Below the pieces are notes generated by a model. It was not told the DNA's origin, searched no databases, and saw nothing but the letters and a program-made list of their open reading frames with translations. From Agapetus fuscipes (lineage: Eukaryota; Arthropoda; Insecta; Trichoptera; Glossosomatidae), in NCBI GenBank assembly GCA_951799405.1, contig OX637353.1, forward strand, positions 16,430,001 to 16,494,000: DNA of 64,000 bases, in the 5' to 3' direction. A program made the position numbers and the translations under genes. Positions 28,709 through 39,518 of the stretch are shown here, one piece after another (positions within the stretch are counted from its first letter, which is position 1; every line of letters starts with the position of its first letter).

Positions 28709-29667
28709 AGCTTCATATGTCACTTATTCAGTTATACCTTTAAGGTATCGATATTGTGATGCCGTCAACTTCAAAGTCCATCTGAGTCCCTGTAAGAACA
28801 GTAGAAGCCAGATATTGGCTGGTGAACCTCAGATGGCCCATTACTGAATTGAAGGCATCGGCGCGAGTGTAGGATTATCCGCCAATATTTTTGGGTTTAG
28901 TTCCTCAGTGTGCTCCACTTCCTGCTCACTAGCCCCACTACCACCACGTCACCAGCACTTACAAGGTCACGTTCTCACAATCTCTCAAGCCGCTCGACTC
29001 TCTTTCCTCAATAATCTTTAAAAAAAATAAAGGAAATACGAGTAAGTTCATGATGAGACGAAGGTCGATATGCAAATTTCCTCGCAAAAAACTAATTGCA
29101 GTACTTTTTGTATTTATTTATGGAAGTTAATCTCATCGTATGACTTCACTTCTCACTGGGGCCATGGAATATGAACCGGCAGGTAAAAAATATCGCATCA
29201 GCATGTGAAAACTTTTTCCACTTCATAATAAATTACTGGAGTACTTCACGCAGTTTGGTGATTTTTCATTAACTTCGCCTACACTTCACAGCTTTGTTGA
29301 GAGACCGAGGTAATTAAGTGCCCAACACAAAGTCTCTGTAGCTCAGATAATGTCATGTAATGCAATGATACGCCGCCATTGTGATGGGAAAAGTAAAGCG
29401 TAGACCAGGCAAGGCGACAAGATGGATGTGGCCGTCATCAAACGTGCTCCGCTTGTGGGCGTGCTACGTGTCTAGGAGAGTACAGGGTTGCGGTTTCATT
29501 GACTGATGAAAGACACTTTTTTTTCTCACTACACTTGTCTTGCCAATTTTGTAACAGTGTCCTCTTGAAAGTGACGTAAGCAAGTCGAAAGTACTTGAGG
29601 TGAAATAGACGCTTAATTTGGGAAAATAAAACTCTGTGTTACTAAAAAAATATATACACTCTCATAT
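28709..29667. other. Unassigned sequence
   Basis: No domain-bearing frame and no recognised repeat. Moderately AT-rich. Confidence 0.4.
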
Positions 29668-29735
29668 ATGATGATGATGATCAGTTTTTCTTTATAGCGC
29701 CGTTTCGTGATGTAGTCACTTCTAGGGCGATATAA
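29668..29735 (-). pseudogene. L2-like LINE 3' terminus
   Basis: Minus strand: CGCCCTAGAAGTGACTACAT, GAAACGGCGCTATAAAG and an (ATC)n tail, the same 3' end as at 2436-2510 and 46650-46735. Confidence 0.65.
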
Positions 29736-29775
29736 TTTCCTGCTAAGGAAATGCTATGACAACACACAATAAAGC

Positions 29776-29930
29776 AGCAAACACTCAAATTGACTGAGTC
29801 GACGTTCAAAACCTCTTAGCCACTCCAGCTCCCCCAGACCACGGCAACAGATCCCGGAAAGCCAACTTTCCAGCATCATCAGGCAGCCGGGTAAGCCTAA
29901 AACTCTCATATAAAACCTCTTTCTTGATAT
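29776..29930 (-). repeat. Family F repeat
   Basis: CCACGGCAACAGATCCC and GTAAGCCTAAAACTCT are shared with 44215-44290, and part of it in the other orientation with 35060-35100. Likely an internal piece of a larger element. Confidence 0.5.
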
Positions 29931-30004
29931 CGCTAAATAGCAATACGTAATAAGAACCTCGAGTATAAAACACTGCATAAATAGTCAGCCATCGGCACTG
30001 CACC

Positions 30005-30330
30005 CCCATGTCTCGCTGAGCTATGCTCTGTCGATGGAACTTCAAAAAGACCACTACGCTCTGCCCTTACTGCTGTCAACAAGGTTATAGTGCCCAATAG
30101 AGCAAACACATCAAACTTTGCAGACAGAAGCTTTGCGGTGGCCGGGCCGGTGGCCTGGAACAATTTACCCATCGGTGTTCGCGCGAACCAGCCTACCACC
30201 ACCTTCAGAAAGGAACTGAAGACACTACTTTTCTCCAGAAGCCATGGCGCCCTTGAGATGGTCCTGGACCATTAAATGGCGCCACAGGAAAGAAATCATC
30301 CATCATCATCATCATCATCATCATCGTGTA
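30005..30330 (+). pseudogene. L2-like LINE C-terminal fragment
   Basis: It encodes NTSNFADRSFAVAGPVAWNN, then LPIGVR and FRKELKTLLF, the conserved CR1/L2 tail, with a stop at 30273-30275. GGCGCCACAGGAAAGAAATC and an (ATC)n tail follow. The upstream frame (PPCLAELCSVDGTSKRPLRS) is only partly open. 5'-truncated. Confidence 0.75.
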
Positions 30331-30795
30331 AGCGACGCGACGTACACACAACAAATGTATGCAAGGTACAACAGCGCACCTTGTGAGTTTATTAGTTAAC
30401 ATACATGTTTCTCTGTTCGGGCGATGCTTGAGAATTTACGTAATATTATATACTAGGGGCAAAGGTATAACTTATTACAAAAAAAAAAACATTTACTGAG
30501 CTTCGTAAAACCTAATCCTTTGAGCGCAACATGGTACATGGCCACGGCTGGGCTGCATCTTGAAGCTTTTACAAATATTAAAGCTGTGAGGAGTCTCTCT
30601 CTGTGCGTCAGCTGGGCGGTGGGGAGGACAACATCAGCTGCATTATGATAGTATGATGTGAGGGATTTAAAATCCTTCCCTACTAACGTAATACGAGTAG
30701 TATGTCAGTGATAAATGTACCAGCCGCAATGCGGGCACTGAATACGTTTTAAAAACTCTTACCCTCAGTTTATTTTAAAAATGATTTTTTTTTTG

Positions 30796-31048
30796 TATGT
30801 TCCTTGACGTATAGGTTGGTATGCGGCTAAGCACCCATGCTGTAGAAAATGGTTCACTTTACCAATATCACCCCTGTGTCAGGAAAGGTCGGCAAGGCTT
30901 GCAGGGTGTATGCTCATTTGAGATTTGGGTTTTAATGTTTAGGTTCACATGCAGCATGTGCAAGCACAAACTTATATGTGTGCTTGTGAGAATGCATGTA
31001 ATGTGATGCCCCAATGTTACATATCTTTGCAACTTAGATTAGATTAGA
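30796..31048 (+). mobile_element. Family A SINE-like repeat
   Basis: CCTTGACGTATAGGTTGG head, GGTTCACTTTACCAATATC middle, GTTCACATGCAGCATGTG, TTAGATTAGATTAGAG tail. Confidence 0.85.
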
Positions 31049-31216
31049 GAAAAAAAGCAGATAGCCATAGGTGTATTACTGGTAATCTTTATTATTAAAA
31101 TAAAACAGTCGCCTGTGTTGTGCTGTTCAGCTGCCGGCACACAGATCCGCATACAGCATTCTGGTTGATATTTGTGATAAATTGGCCTCAACAGTCGTGC
31201 CGAAATATGAGGAGCC

Positions 31217-31278
31217 TAATACAATATACTACATAATACAATATACTACATAATACAATATACTACATAATACAATAT
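31217..31278. repeat. 17-bp tandem repeat (~3.5 units)
   Basis: AATACAATATACTACAT is repeated head to tail, decaying at the right edge. Confidence 0.85.
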
Positions 31279-31499
31279 TATACTATTAAAGCATTAAATA
31301 CTAAAGAATGACTCATAGAAATCAGCGCGTTAGTCAGTGACCCCCGAGATCTCCAGGCAGTCGTGACTTGGAAGTGTATTCATCCTCAAGTCTTCTCCAA
31401 ATATTTGTGTTGCTTTTATAAAAAAAAAAGTGCGAAGTCACTCCTCACGCAATATACCTTTTATATAAATTAATTAATATTTACATAATATTAATATTA

Positions 31500-31766
31500 C
31501 TTTCCTTGACTTATAGGTTGGTATGCGGCTGACCACCCAAACTGTAAAAAATGGTTCACTTTGCCAATGTCACCCCTGTTTCAGGGAAGGAAGGCAAGAG
31601 TTGCAGAGCTTATGTTCATTTGAGATTGGATTTTTATATTGTAGGTCCACATGCGGTATGTGTTAGCACGAAATTATACATGTCTGCTTGTGGGAATGCA
31701 TTTAATATAAATCTTAAATGATATATATCTTTGCAGCTTAGATTAGATTAGATTAGATTAGATACA
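31500..31766 (+). mobile_element. Family A SINE-like repeat, full length
   Basis: The closest match to the family consensus: CCTTGACTTATAGGTTGG, GGCTGACCACCCAAACTG, GGTTCACTTTGCCAATGTC, CCACATGCGGTATGTG and four to five TTAGA units. Confidence 0.88.
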
Positions 31767-31856
31767 TACAAACAAGAATTCCCAACCGCAGCGAGGTAAA
31801 CCCAAATTCAGTAAAGTTCAACGCATAACGCAACAAAGCTACGCATATAATAATAG

Positions 31857-32062
31857 TACAACTTCTTGCCGCGTTATTTCCGGATGGAACCTATTTATTT
31901 TTACAGGTAAGGGGCCGGCCTTACGCCAACCACTTTAGTTGAAGTGGTGGTTTCCCAGCTCCCGAAGGGGCTGGTACTCATTTATTGTGAAGGCTGAGTA
32001 AGCCTTCCGAGCTCTCGTCATGGAATGCAAGCACTCTACCAACTGAGCATCGACCGGATACT
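31857..32062 (-). mobile_element. SINE B copy, internally deleted
   Basis: Minus strand: head GGTCGATGCTCAGTTGG, then a jump to CTTACTCAGCCTTCACAA, the body and CAAGAAGTTG. The B box and following 50 bases are missing. Confidence 0.75.
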
Positions 32063-32470
32063 GTAACTGTAACTCTGTCGCCATTCTGCTAAGGGTGGCC
32101 AGAGCCTCTGCAGAGCTGCCTCCATTTTTTACTATCCTTACATACCTCTTTCAATTCATTCGTATCCATCACCTTTTTCATGCATTTTCTTCTTTTACGT
32201 TCGATTTGTAAATCCCATTCTTTCACAATCTCCACAATCTGATCACTCCATACTTTTCTCGGTCGTCCCTTACCTCTTTTTCCTCTCACACTACCTCTGT
32301 ATAGCGTATACATACTTTGTCAGTTTATCATCATTCATTCTTTCCACATGCCCAAACCATCTCATCACATTATTTTGTACCTTAACTTTCATATCCTTTT
32401 TCAAATTACATTATTTCTTTACCCATTCATTCCTAACTCTATCCCTTTTTCAGAGTTTTTCCTGGTTTTC
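32063..32470 (-). pseudogene. Family G LINE C-terminal fragment
   Basis: The ORF 32089-32313 reads GSVRGKRGKGRPRKVWSDQI, KKVMDTNELKEVCKDSKKW and RQLCRGSGHP, the basic tail found at the end of many non-LTR ORF2 proteins. Upstream (32314-32470) the same product continues with broken frame. The 3' end GGCCACCCTTAGCAGAATGG plus GTTACAGTTACAG matches 16980-17030 and 52240-52285. Confidence 0.65.
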
Positions 32471-32694
32471 CTGTTAATTATAGAATAGTGTTTTTGGTGC
32501 GGCTCAAACGCTGACGAATATTTGTGATGAGTGTTTCTCGGTATTTTCCCAAATCAATCAAAACTTCTAAATGTCAACTGAAGAGTCAAACACAAGTCTG
32601 TTTACTCGCCGCACAGTGATGGGCACTCTTCAAGAGCGACAAAAGCACAACACTCCACTGCATACACGCATATCCTAAACCAGCAGGCCGCGCT

Positions 32695-32775
32695 TACTAT
32701 TGTTTAGAGTGCTCTATACCCTTAAGCTGTCTTAATAAAAAAAACCTTGAACTTTATGGTCTTAGTAAACGAGTG
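32695..32775 (-). mobile_element. Family I foldback, single-arm fragment
   Basis: TAGAGTGCTCTATACCCTTA and ACTTTATGGTCTTAGTAAAC correspond to 4965-5040 in inverse orientation and to the arms at 33322-33626. Confidence 0.5.
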
Positions 32776-32778
32776 GCT

Positions 32779-33045
32779 AAATCTAATATAAATCTAAATC
32801 TAAGCTGCAAAGATATGTATCATTTGAGATTCATATTAAATGCATTCCCACAAGCAGACACGCATAATTTCGCGCTCACACATGCCGCATGTGGGCCTAC
32901 AATATAAAAAACTCAACCTCAAATGAACATAAGCCCTGCAACTCTTGCCGACCTTCCCTGAAACAGGGGTGACATTGGCAAAGTGAACCATTTTTTACAG
33001 TATGGGTGGTCAACCTCATACCAACCTGTCAGTCAAGGAATACAA
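32779..33045 (-). mobile_element. Family A SINE-like repeat
   Basis: Minus strand: CCTTGACTGACAGGTTGG head, GGTTGACCACCCATACTG, GGTTCACTTTGCCAATGTC, CCACATGCGGCATGTG, and a degenerate TTAGATTTAGATT tail at 32779. Confidence 0.85.
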
Positions 33046-33321
33046 GCAATTAAATGGTGGCAGTAATGAAAAATGAAAATAAGGCGTGTGTGTTGAGTAT
33101 TAGGTTAAATAAATATATTATTTATAATAATACATAATAACTTAAAAAGTGTCATCACATCTTTTTTAAATAACGACGTCTTCAACGCAAAATAGCTACA
33201 TTCATAAAAGGTGATTAATTGTTAGTCATTCACAAGTTCATCAGTCGACACTAGTTAATGTCGTTATGAGGAGTTAGACTAACGAGTAGTGGCAGGTTTT
33301 ACTGAATACCAATCTACAGAA

Positions 33322-33626
33322 TACATTTAGTCAGCGCTCGTACTTGCTTCAGTACCCTTAGTACGAGTTGCAAAACTTGAGAAAAGTAAAGTTTACGGAA
33401 AATATTAAAGAGTGATTTCTCCCAAAACCTGCCGTTTTTGTTTCTTACACTTTATGGTCTTAGCAAAAGAGTTACAGTGATGAAGAAAATCAAGTTCAAA
33501 CAAACAAAAACGGCAGATTTTGGGGATAATCACTCTTTAATAATTGCCGTAAACTTTAAATTACTCAAGTTTTGCAACTCGTACTTAGGGTACTGGAGGA
33601 ACGAGATCGTGTCCGACAAAAAGTAC
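33322..33626. mobile_element. Family I foldback element (long inverted arms)
   Basis: Arms 33322-33455 and 33480-33626 are inverted copies: GTACGAGTTGCAAAACTTGA, AAGTTTACGG, ATTAAAGAGTGATT and CTGCCGTTTTTGTTT occur left and their complements right. The spacer is short (TATGGTCTTAGCAAAAGAG). The plus ORF 33438-33692 lies in the right arm and shows no domain. Confidence 0.8.
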
Positions 33627-33759
33627 GTTAAAAACATGCACGAGCGTCAGGGGGAAAGTTTATACTGTCTGGTGTTAGAAAATAGAATTTAAAAAGTAAA
33701 TAAATTGAACGCCATACATAACAGTACATCAATCAGAATAAAAACCTGAATCAATTATA

Positions 33760-34002
33760 ATGACCGGTCCGTAGTTCAGTGGTAACACTTCGGACACTGA
33801 ATGGATGGTTGTGGGTTCGAATCCCGGCGGAGCACAAAATATATACCATTTAGGTATATTTTTAAATTTGTTCTTCGCTGGGTTGAAAAATTCATAAACC
33901 TTTACCAATGACCGGTCACCAAAGGTCCATCCAGCCTTACAGCAACTGGGTTTTGCTTGAGAATTGGCGCTTTGTAGCGACGACGACCAAGCTCGTAAAA
34001 AG
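33760..34002 (+). mobile_element. SINE C part of a C-B composite
   Basis: GACCGGTCCGTAGTTCAGTG (A box) and GGTTCGAATCCCGGCGGA (B box), then the CCAGCCTTACAGCAACTGGG body. It ends CAAGCTCGTAAAAAG exactly where SINE B begins. Confidence 0.85.
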
Positions 34003-34258
34003 GTCGATAGCTCAATGGTAGAATGCTTGCATTCCATGCCGAGAGCAAGGGTTCGATCTCAAGGTTTACTCAGCCTTCACAAGAAATGAGAACCAGCCTC
34101 CCGGGAGCTGGGAAACCCCTACTTCAACTGAAATTGGTTGGTGTGAGGCCGGCCCCCTTACCCGTAAAAATAAATAGGTCCTGAATCGCCACATGCGACC
34201 TCTTCGGGGATAACGCAGGCAAGAAGTTACACTATATGTGTAGCTTAGTAGCGAATTA
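34003..34258 (+). mobile_element. SINE B part of a C-B composite
   Basis: GTCGATAGCTCAATGGTAG head with a decayed B box (GGTTCGATCTC). About 70 bases after the head are deleted. The body runs from CAAGGTTTACTCAGCCTTC to TAGCTTAGTAGCG. Confidence 0.85.
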
Positions 34259-34324
34259 TCTAGGTAATAGTAGGTACTTGTATATTAAGATACAGGAGAC
34301 GATGTACATCAAGTGAAAAGGGAA

Positions 34325-34600
34325 ATCTCTAAGGGTTCCATTGTAGAACAGCAAAGTGACAAAACAGCACGTGACATAACATCACATGACTTAATATATC
34401 ATGACAAAACACCACACTACAATAACACATACCTGAAAGAGAGCATACCATAAACTGTAGAGAAAATGGAACACATGCATAGATATATTTTGCAACGGCA
34501 TAGTACGCATTAATTAATAAAGGTTATGTTGTTTGTGATGTTTTGACATGTGATGTTTATGGCATGTTCTATGCAGATGTTTTACCAAAATACGAGCTGA
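34325..34600. mobile_element. Family H foldback element
   Basis: The left arm AACAGCAAAGTGACAAAACA and CATCACATGAC match the inverse of the right arm TTTGTGATGTTTTGACATGT. The core around 34485-34530 is shared with 12725-12775. Only moderate decay. Confidence 0.65.
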
Positions 34601-34917
34601 AGGACATATGAGCTGAAGACCGTGTCATATTTTGATTAATCGACACATTACACATCATGTGAGGTAATAGCTAATAGCACATCCATACAGCTGGAGATGC
34701 GCAGGTTTGGTTGGAGATTTCATTACGCAACGCGTCACCACATTACAGGTCGGCCAGCACAGCCATTACACGACACTAATATCGGTTATTTATGTGAAAA
34801 TAAACGCAGAGTGACATCAGCAGATTCGGCTTTCTCGTTCCTTGAGAGTAGGTACGCGATCAATCACAATCATGTATTACGCTAAGAGATTTTTTCGTAG
34901 TTAGAACAACTGGGCGC

Positions 34918-35025
34918 ATTGACTTATAATATAGTGGAGTCGAAACTATATCCGTTTCAACTTACCTCAAATAGAAAGAGAAGTTTAGTTAGAAAGAGAA
35001 CAATGATACTCCGAGTGTCACCACA
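34918..35025 (+). repeat. Family Q repeat
   Basis: TTGACTTATAATAT, TTCAACTTACCT and TAGAAAGAGAACAA recur in order at 48407-48530. Unknown type. Confidence 0.45.
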
Positions 35026-35394
35026 CTGGCAACAGGCAAAATGTACAGTTGAACAGGAGTTTTAGGCTTACACAACTGGAAAGCAACTATCCAGCATCAA
35101 AAGGTCTAGTTGTTAGAATTATTCTGATTGTTGGCGTTACTCAAATGTAGGTATTTCCTGCGCGGAGCGCGTGCCGCACGCGTTACAATTATTAAGGTCG
35201 GTGAATTTGACAATTTTGAAAGACAAATGGCATTATTATTAAGCATAATGGCATGTTTAATTGTTGGGCGTCCAAAGAAAATATACAGAAGACATAGGAT
35301 TTCACATGATTATTAAGTATTCTGTAGTGTTTGACCGCTCTGTGCTTGAAAGGCCCGGTTGACAAGCAGGCCTCATAAGCTTCTTGATCGTCTC

Positions 35395-35860
35395 CAGATG
35401 GCCTTCAACGCTTCTGCCAGGATGATATAAAGAAGAGATAAATACTGCCACATCTCCCCGTTGCTGCAGGAGTGCACTGGCTGAGGGTCCGTGAGAGGGT
35501 CGAGTTCAAGCTATGTCTCACAGTCCACAAGGCCTTAAAGGGTACGGCACCCCCATGTCTCGCTGAACTATGTCCTGCTGACGTCGCTACAAGGCGACCA
35601 CTGCGCTCTGCCTCTACTGCTGTCAACAGGATCATATAACCCATAAGAGCAAATACCTCTAATTTTTGGGACAGGAGCTTTGGGGTAGCTGGGCCAGTTG
35701 CCTGGAACAAGCTGCCTGTCGACCTTTGCTCTGACCAGCCCATCAACTTCAGAAGAGGACTTAAGAAAATTATGTTTTCGAAGAGCCATGGCGTCCTTGA
35801 GATGGTCTGTGATCATTAAACGGCGCCACCGGAAATAAATCCTCCATCATCATCATCATA
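35395..35860 (+). pseudogene. L2-like LINE C-terminal fragment
   Basis: The product reads LHWLRVRERVEFKLCLTVHK, ALKGTAPPCLAELC, DRSFGVAGPVAWNKLPVDL and FRRGLKKIMF, the post-RT tail of CR1/L2 LINEs, with at least two in-frame stops. GGCGCCACCGGAAATAAATC and a short (ATC)n tail follow. Same sub-family as 30005-30330. Confidence 0.78.
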
Positions 35861-36286
35861 AGATTTTACAATGACGTGAAATTGCGAAATCCCAGCCTCA
35901 CACCCGTTCCGTATAAACGCTTACATCCGGGGAAACGTATCACATCAAGCTCATGCAATGCTATATTTTTTTGTTCTGGCGGAAGGCTTTCCCGATGGTC
36001 GTGACCCAACCCAGCAGTGATTCAAGATGTACCTATTCGTACACTAGAGAAGCATAAAAAACTCAAAGTTACTGACTCGGTGCAATGTCTATGAAGTCGC
36101 TACTTCGTGCCAATCACAAAGGATGTGCTGATGGCGTTCTCAATCTACTGGGAGGAGATCCAGCCGGGGTCCACATAGGAGACGCAGAAGCGCCTGAAGG
36201 CTTGCTGGTTATCCCTTGTGGACACGAAGTCGGCGTAACCTACATATCTAAGTTACATAGCTTCGTCTCCGCCAATACTCTAACGG

Positions 36287-36346
36287 TGATATTCTTAGAC
36301 ATTTTAGTCGTCCGTTGAGCCCACGCTTTGACAAACTAATGATGCA
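36287..36346 (+). mobile_element. Family O MITE, left-end fragment
   Basis: GATATTCTTAGACATTTTAG to ACAAACTAATGATGCATT repeats 36516-36580 almost exactly. No right end follows within 160 bases. Confidence 0.6.
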
Positions 36347-36520
36347 TTGGTACTGACAATTGTCACCCGCGTCCTTGTTTGTCTCCATATTGCGTGAGAT
36401 TGTACGTAAGCAAGTATGACTTGAAAATAATCGCAAAAAACATGGAACACATGATGAAATAATGAGTGCTTTTACATTTTGGAGAGAGAATTGGAATAAT
36501 TCAAAGAAACTCATTCGGTG

Positions 36521-36754
36521 ATATTCTTAGACATTTTAGTCGTCTGTTGAGCCCACGCTTTGACAAACTAATGATGCATTTGGATGAAGACCTGTCAATC
36601 AAAGTTGGCCGCAAGTGAACAGCTTATTTGTCTTCATACAAATATTACCAAAATTCAGTACGTAAGAATGACCGTGGTGATGAGACTTCCAGCCCAGGCA
36701 TCATTAGTTTGTCAAAGCGTGGGCTCAACGCACGACCAAAATGTCTAAGAATAG
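36521..36754. mobile_element. Family O MITE with ~57-bp inverted ends
   Basis: The left end TTAGACATTTTAGTCGTC...GAGCCCACGCTTTGACAAAC is inverted at 36698-36754 (GTTTGTCAAAGCGTGGGCTC...ATGTCTAA). 234 bp, no coding capacity. Superfamily not assigned. Confidence 0.75.
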
Positions 36755-37186
36755 CACTGTTTGTCAATGGGTAGACACGTTTCGTCAGTCAGATTAGCCG
36801 AGTTGATCACTTTCACTGCGCTGAGCGGGGACCTCGCCTACTGCGGGATTAGCAGGCTTGGGTTAGTGCGGTACAGTCTTAGCACTCACATCATCTCACT
36901 GCCACAAACACCATACATAACCATCATTATTCACGCATCAAACACTGCCATAATGTTACATGCAGGCACATGGAGCACACATGAAGTTGTGTAACGGCGC
37001 GCATGATGCTTTGTTCTATTTAATGATGAAATTGCAATACTCAAGAACCATTGATTATATTTTTAAACTAAACATTAACCATTCTGAATTTGTATTACTT
37101 TTCACATGTATTTTTGCATATTTATCATCTTTAGTGTTTATTTTTTCAACTGTTAAGCACAATATTCAAGCGCCAATTTTTAAGCA

Positions 37187-37365
37187 AGACGCAATAGCTG
37201 TAAGGCTGGATAGACCTTTGATGACCGGTCTTTGGTGAAGGCCTATGAATTATCGAAACCAGCGAAGAGCATATAAGATTTTTTGTGCTCCGCAGGGAAT
37301 CGAACTCACGACCTTGCGAATACGAGTCCGTAGCGTTAACCACTAGACTACGGACCGGTCGCACA
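37187..37365 (-). mobile_element. SINE C copy, 3'-truncated
   Basis: Minus strand: GACCGGTCCGTAGTCTAGTG, B box GAGTTCGATTCCCTGCGGA, then GGTCATCAAAGGTCTATCC. It ends after CCTTACAGC. Confidence 0.8.
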
Positions 37366-37482
37366 ATACTTTGCACGGAGAATGTCGGCTAGTGTTGCCG
37401 CGATTGTGATCAGCTCAGTAATGATGTGCATCTAGTTGTCTGTCTCGGTCTGATGAGTGGCGCTAGCTTAGTGATGTCGTCT

Positions 37483-37731
37483 CCTTAGTGCTTGATTGTC
37501 TTATCTCCATCAGAAGTAATTTCAAATGAGCAATGTTGGTATGTGTACTGGAACAATGTGTCTTATGAAAACTGGAAATTCATTTAAAAAATATTTAAAA
37601 CAACTCTCACATTATTGTGTTTTATGTTTTCTTCTTAGCTCAGATTGTGAAGAATGTGATTCTTAAGACAGCTCCATTGAAAGGTCATGTTTGAATGTAA
37701 TGATAGATAAGCCAAACAAGCACTGGGGGGA
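37483..37731 (+). mobile_element. Family J TIR element, full length
   Basis: CCTTAGTGCTTGATTGTCTT at the left and GATAAGCCAAACAAGCACTG at the right are imperfect inverted repeats. The middle matches 3695-3890 and 5998-6490. About 249 bp and non-coding, so a MITE-type element. Confidence 0.65.
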
Positions 37732-37774
37732 CGATGTGCTAGACCCCATTACCGCCGCGGCGCTGGGTGCAGAC

Positions 37775-37880
37775 AGGGCTGCAGCAGTTGCGCAAGAGGC
37801 AGACAGATCCTCACAGACAAGCCGATCAAACAATTATCTCTCATTGTACGTGGAAGACAATAACCCAGAACACAGCTAGG
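37775..37880 (+). repeat. Family N repeat
   Basis: Near copy of 15985-16085. It ends where SINE C begins. Confidence 0.6.
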
Positions 37881-38195
37881 GCCGTAGTCTAGTGGTAACA
37901 CTACGGACTACTAAATGGAAGGTTGTGGATTCGAATCCCGGCGGAGCACAAATAATATAATATTTATATTTCCAAATATGCTCTTCGCTGAGTTGAAACA
38001 AATCATAAAAACCTTTACCAAAGACCGGTCACTAAAGGTCCATCCAACCTTACAGCAACTGGATCTTGCTTGAGTAATGGCGCTTTGTAGCGACGACCAA
38101 GCTCGTACACCTCTGCGGCACTACAACAGGTGTCATAGACCCCTAGAGTTTATAGAATCTAGGGAGTCTCCCGCACAGGATTTCTTAAAAAAAAA
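37880..38195 (+). mobile_element. SINE C copy, full length
   Basis: GGCCGTAGTCTAGTGGTAAC, B box GGATTCGAATCCCGGCGG, body, CACCTCTGCGGCACTACAAC, GTCTCCCGCACAGGATTTCT and an A run. A good example of the complete family. Confidence 0.88.
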
Positions 38196-38205
38196 TGAAG
38201 GTGTA

Positions 38206-38446
38206 CGTTCCTTGACTTATAGGTTGGTATGCGGCTGACCACCCATGCTCTAAAAATGGGTCACTTTGACAATTTAACCCCAAGCAAGAGTTGCAGGGTG
38301 TATGTCCATTTGAGAATTGGGTTTTTATATTATAGGTTCAAATGCGGCATGTGCAAGCGCGAACTTGTACGTGTCTGCTGGTGAGAATGCATATAATGTG
38401 AATCTCCAATGCAACATATCTTTGCAACTTAGATTAGATTAGATTG
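38206..38446 (+). mobile_element. Family A SINE-like repeat, internal deletion
   Basis: CCTTGACTTATAGGTTGG, GGCTGACCACCCATGCTC, then a deletion of about 20 bases after ATTTAACCCC. GCAAGAGTTGCAGGG, AAATGCGGCATGTG and the TTAGATTAGATT tail follow. Confidence 0.83.
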
Positions 38447-38642
38447 GAATAACATGAGATATCCCTCAATGTCCAGTAATGAAGTGTACGTGCCTGAGTA
38501 TACACGTGCATCGTTCTCTGCAACTTAGATTAGACAGATCGGAAAGTGTTGAAGAAACATTTACAAGTACAATCAAAATCATTGATTGATGAGACATTCA
38601 TTTTGTAACCCTTCATTAAAAAATCGAAATAAATTGTACGTG

Positions 38643-38770
38643 GGTACAGGGCGAGAGAAATTCATTTATGTACGACCGGTTTCATACGCAATATTCACAT
38701 CGTCAGGTATAATAAACATTGTTTACTACGAAACCGGTCGTACATAAATAAACTGTATTCGCCCCGTAAC
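38643..38770. mobile_element. Palindromic element with hammerhead-like motif
   Basis: Arms 38643-38687 and 38725-38770 are inverted copies around ATGTACGACCGGTTTC / GAAACCGGTCGTAC, with a 37-base spacer. A hammerhead-like core spans the left arm and spacer on the minus strand. It probably derives from Penelope-like ends. Confidence 0.7.
38670..38706 (-). ncRNA. Hammerhead ribozyme-like motif
   Basis: Minus strand: CUGACGA, a wobble-containing AUGUG/CGUAU stem, then GAAAC, a CG loop and GGUC. This satisfies the CUGANGA...GAAA core with a two-pair helix III and C17. Helix I pairing is weak, so self-cleavage might need a partner strand. Confidence 0.5.
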
Positions 38771-39008
38771 TACACACAATTTTAAGCATAATCGACAGTT
38801 AGATTTACGTGAGTAGTGACTTACATTACATATTTTAGTGTGGAGAGTTCCCCTGCAGGGGCGCGCCCGCTGTATAGGCAACCAGACTTACCTGCAACAC
38901 ACGTAATTCAAATCATTAACAGCGATTCATATAAGCAGTACAGAATCATAGACGGAAATCTAGGTATTTGTTTATCGAAAAGGAGATAAATGTATATCAG
39001 ATAAATTG

Positions 39009-39235
39009 ATCCGGTCGATAGCTCAGTTGGCAGAGTGCTTGCATTCCATGCCGAGAGCTCAGGTTCGAATCTCATTGAGGGTGTCAAAATTATATACATC
39101 CCGTTTCGGTGCTTCTTTCAAACCAAAAATAAAATACGCATCCTTCACAAGAAATGAGTACCAGCCCCCTCGGGAACTGAAAAAAATACACACTCAAACT
39201 AAAGGCCCGCCCACCTTAATCTGTAATGTAGGTTG
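39009..39235 (+). mobile_element. SINE B copy, 3'-truncated
   Basis: GGTCGATAGCTCAGTTGGC and GGTTCGAATCTCATTGAG boxes, TTTCGGTGCTTCTTTCAAAC, CAAGAAATGAGTACCAGCCC. It degrades after CACACTCAAACT. Confidence 0.8.
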
Positions 39236-39251
39236 CGAATATGTTTTTTTT

Positions 39252-39518
39252 TTTTAAATAGATTTGTGAAGAGGAATGCACTTCACCAGCCTATTCTGCC
39301 TGGCCAGAAACAGGTATTAATATCATCAATTAATAATTCATCATTGTTTATTTTAATGAATTATTAAATTATAATTACCCAATAACATCTGTTGAACCAG
39401 GGTCAAAGTTATGGTCAAATGACCCAGGCGGGGATCGAACCAACGTTATTCTATTTCAAATACGCTAGAAAGATCAGCCCGCTTGGCCCCCCTCGGCCAT
39501 TACACCGACGTTATCATT
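39252..39518 (-). mobile_element. Family K SINE, class II tRNA-derived
   Basis: Minus strand: GGTGTAATGGCCGAGG head, CTAGCGTATTTGAAATAGAA variable-arm-like part, B box GGTTCGATCCCC, then TTGACCCTGGTTCAACAGAT. The body ends GCATTCCTCTTCACAAATC. Same family as 11345-11600. Confidence 0.65.
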
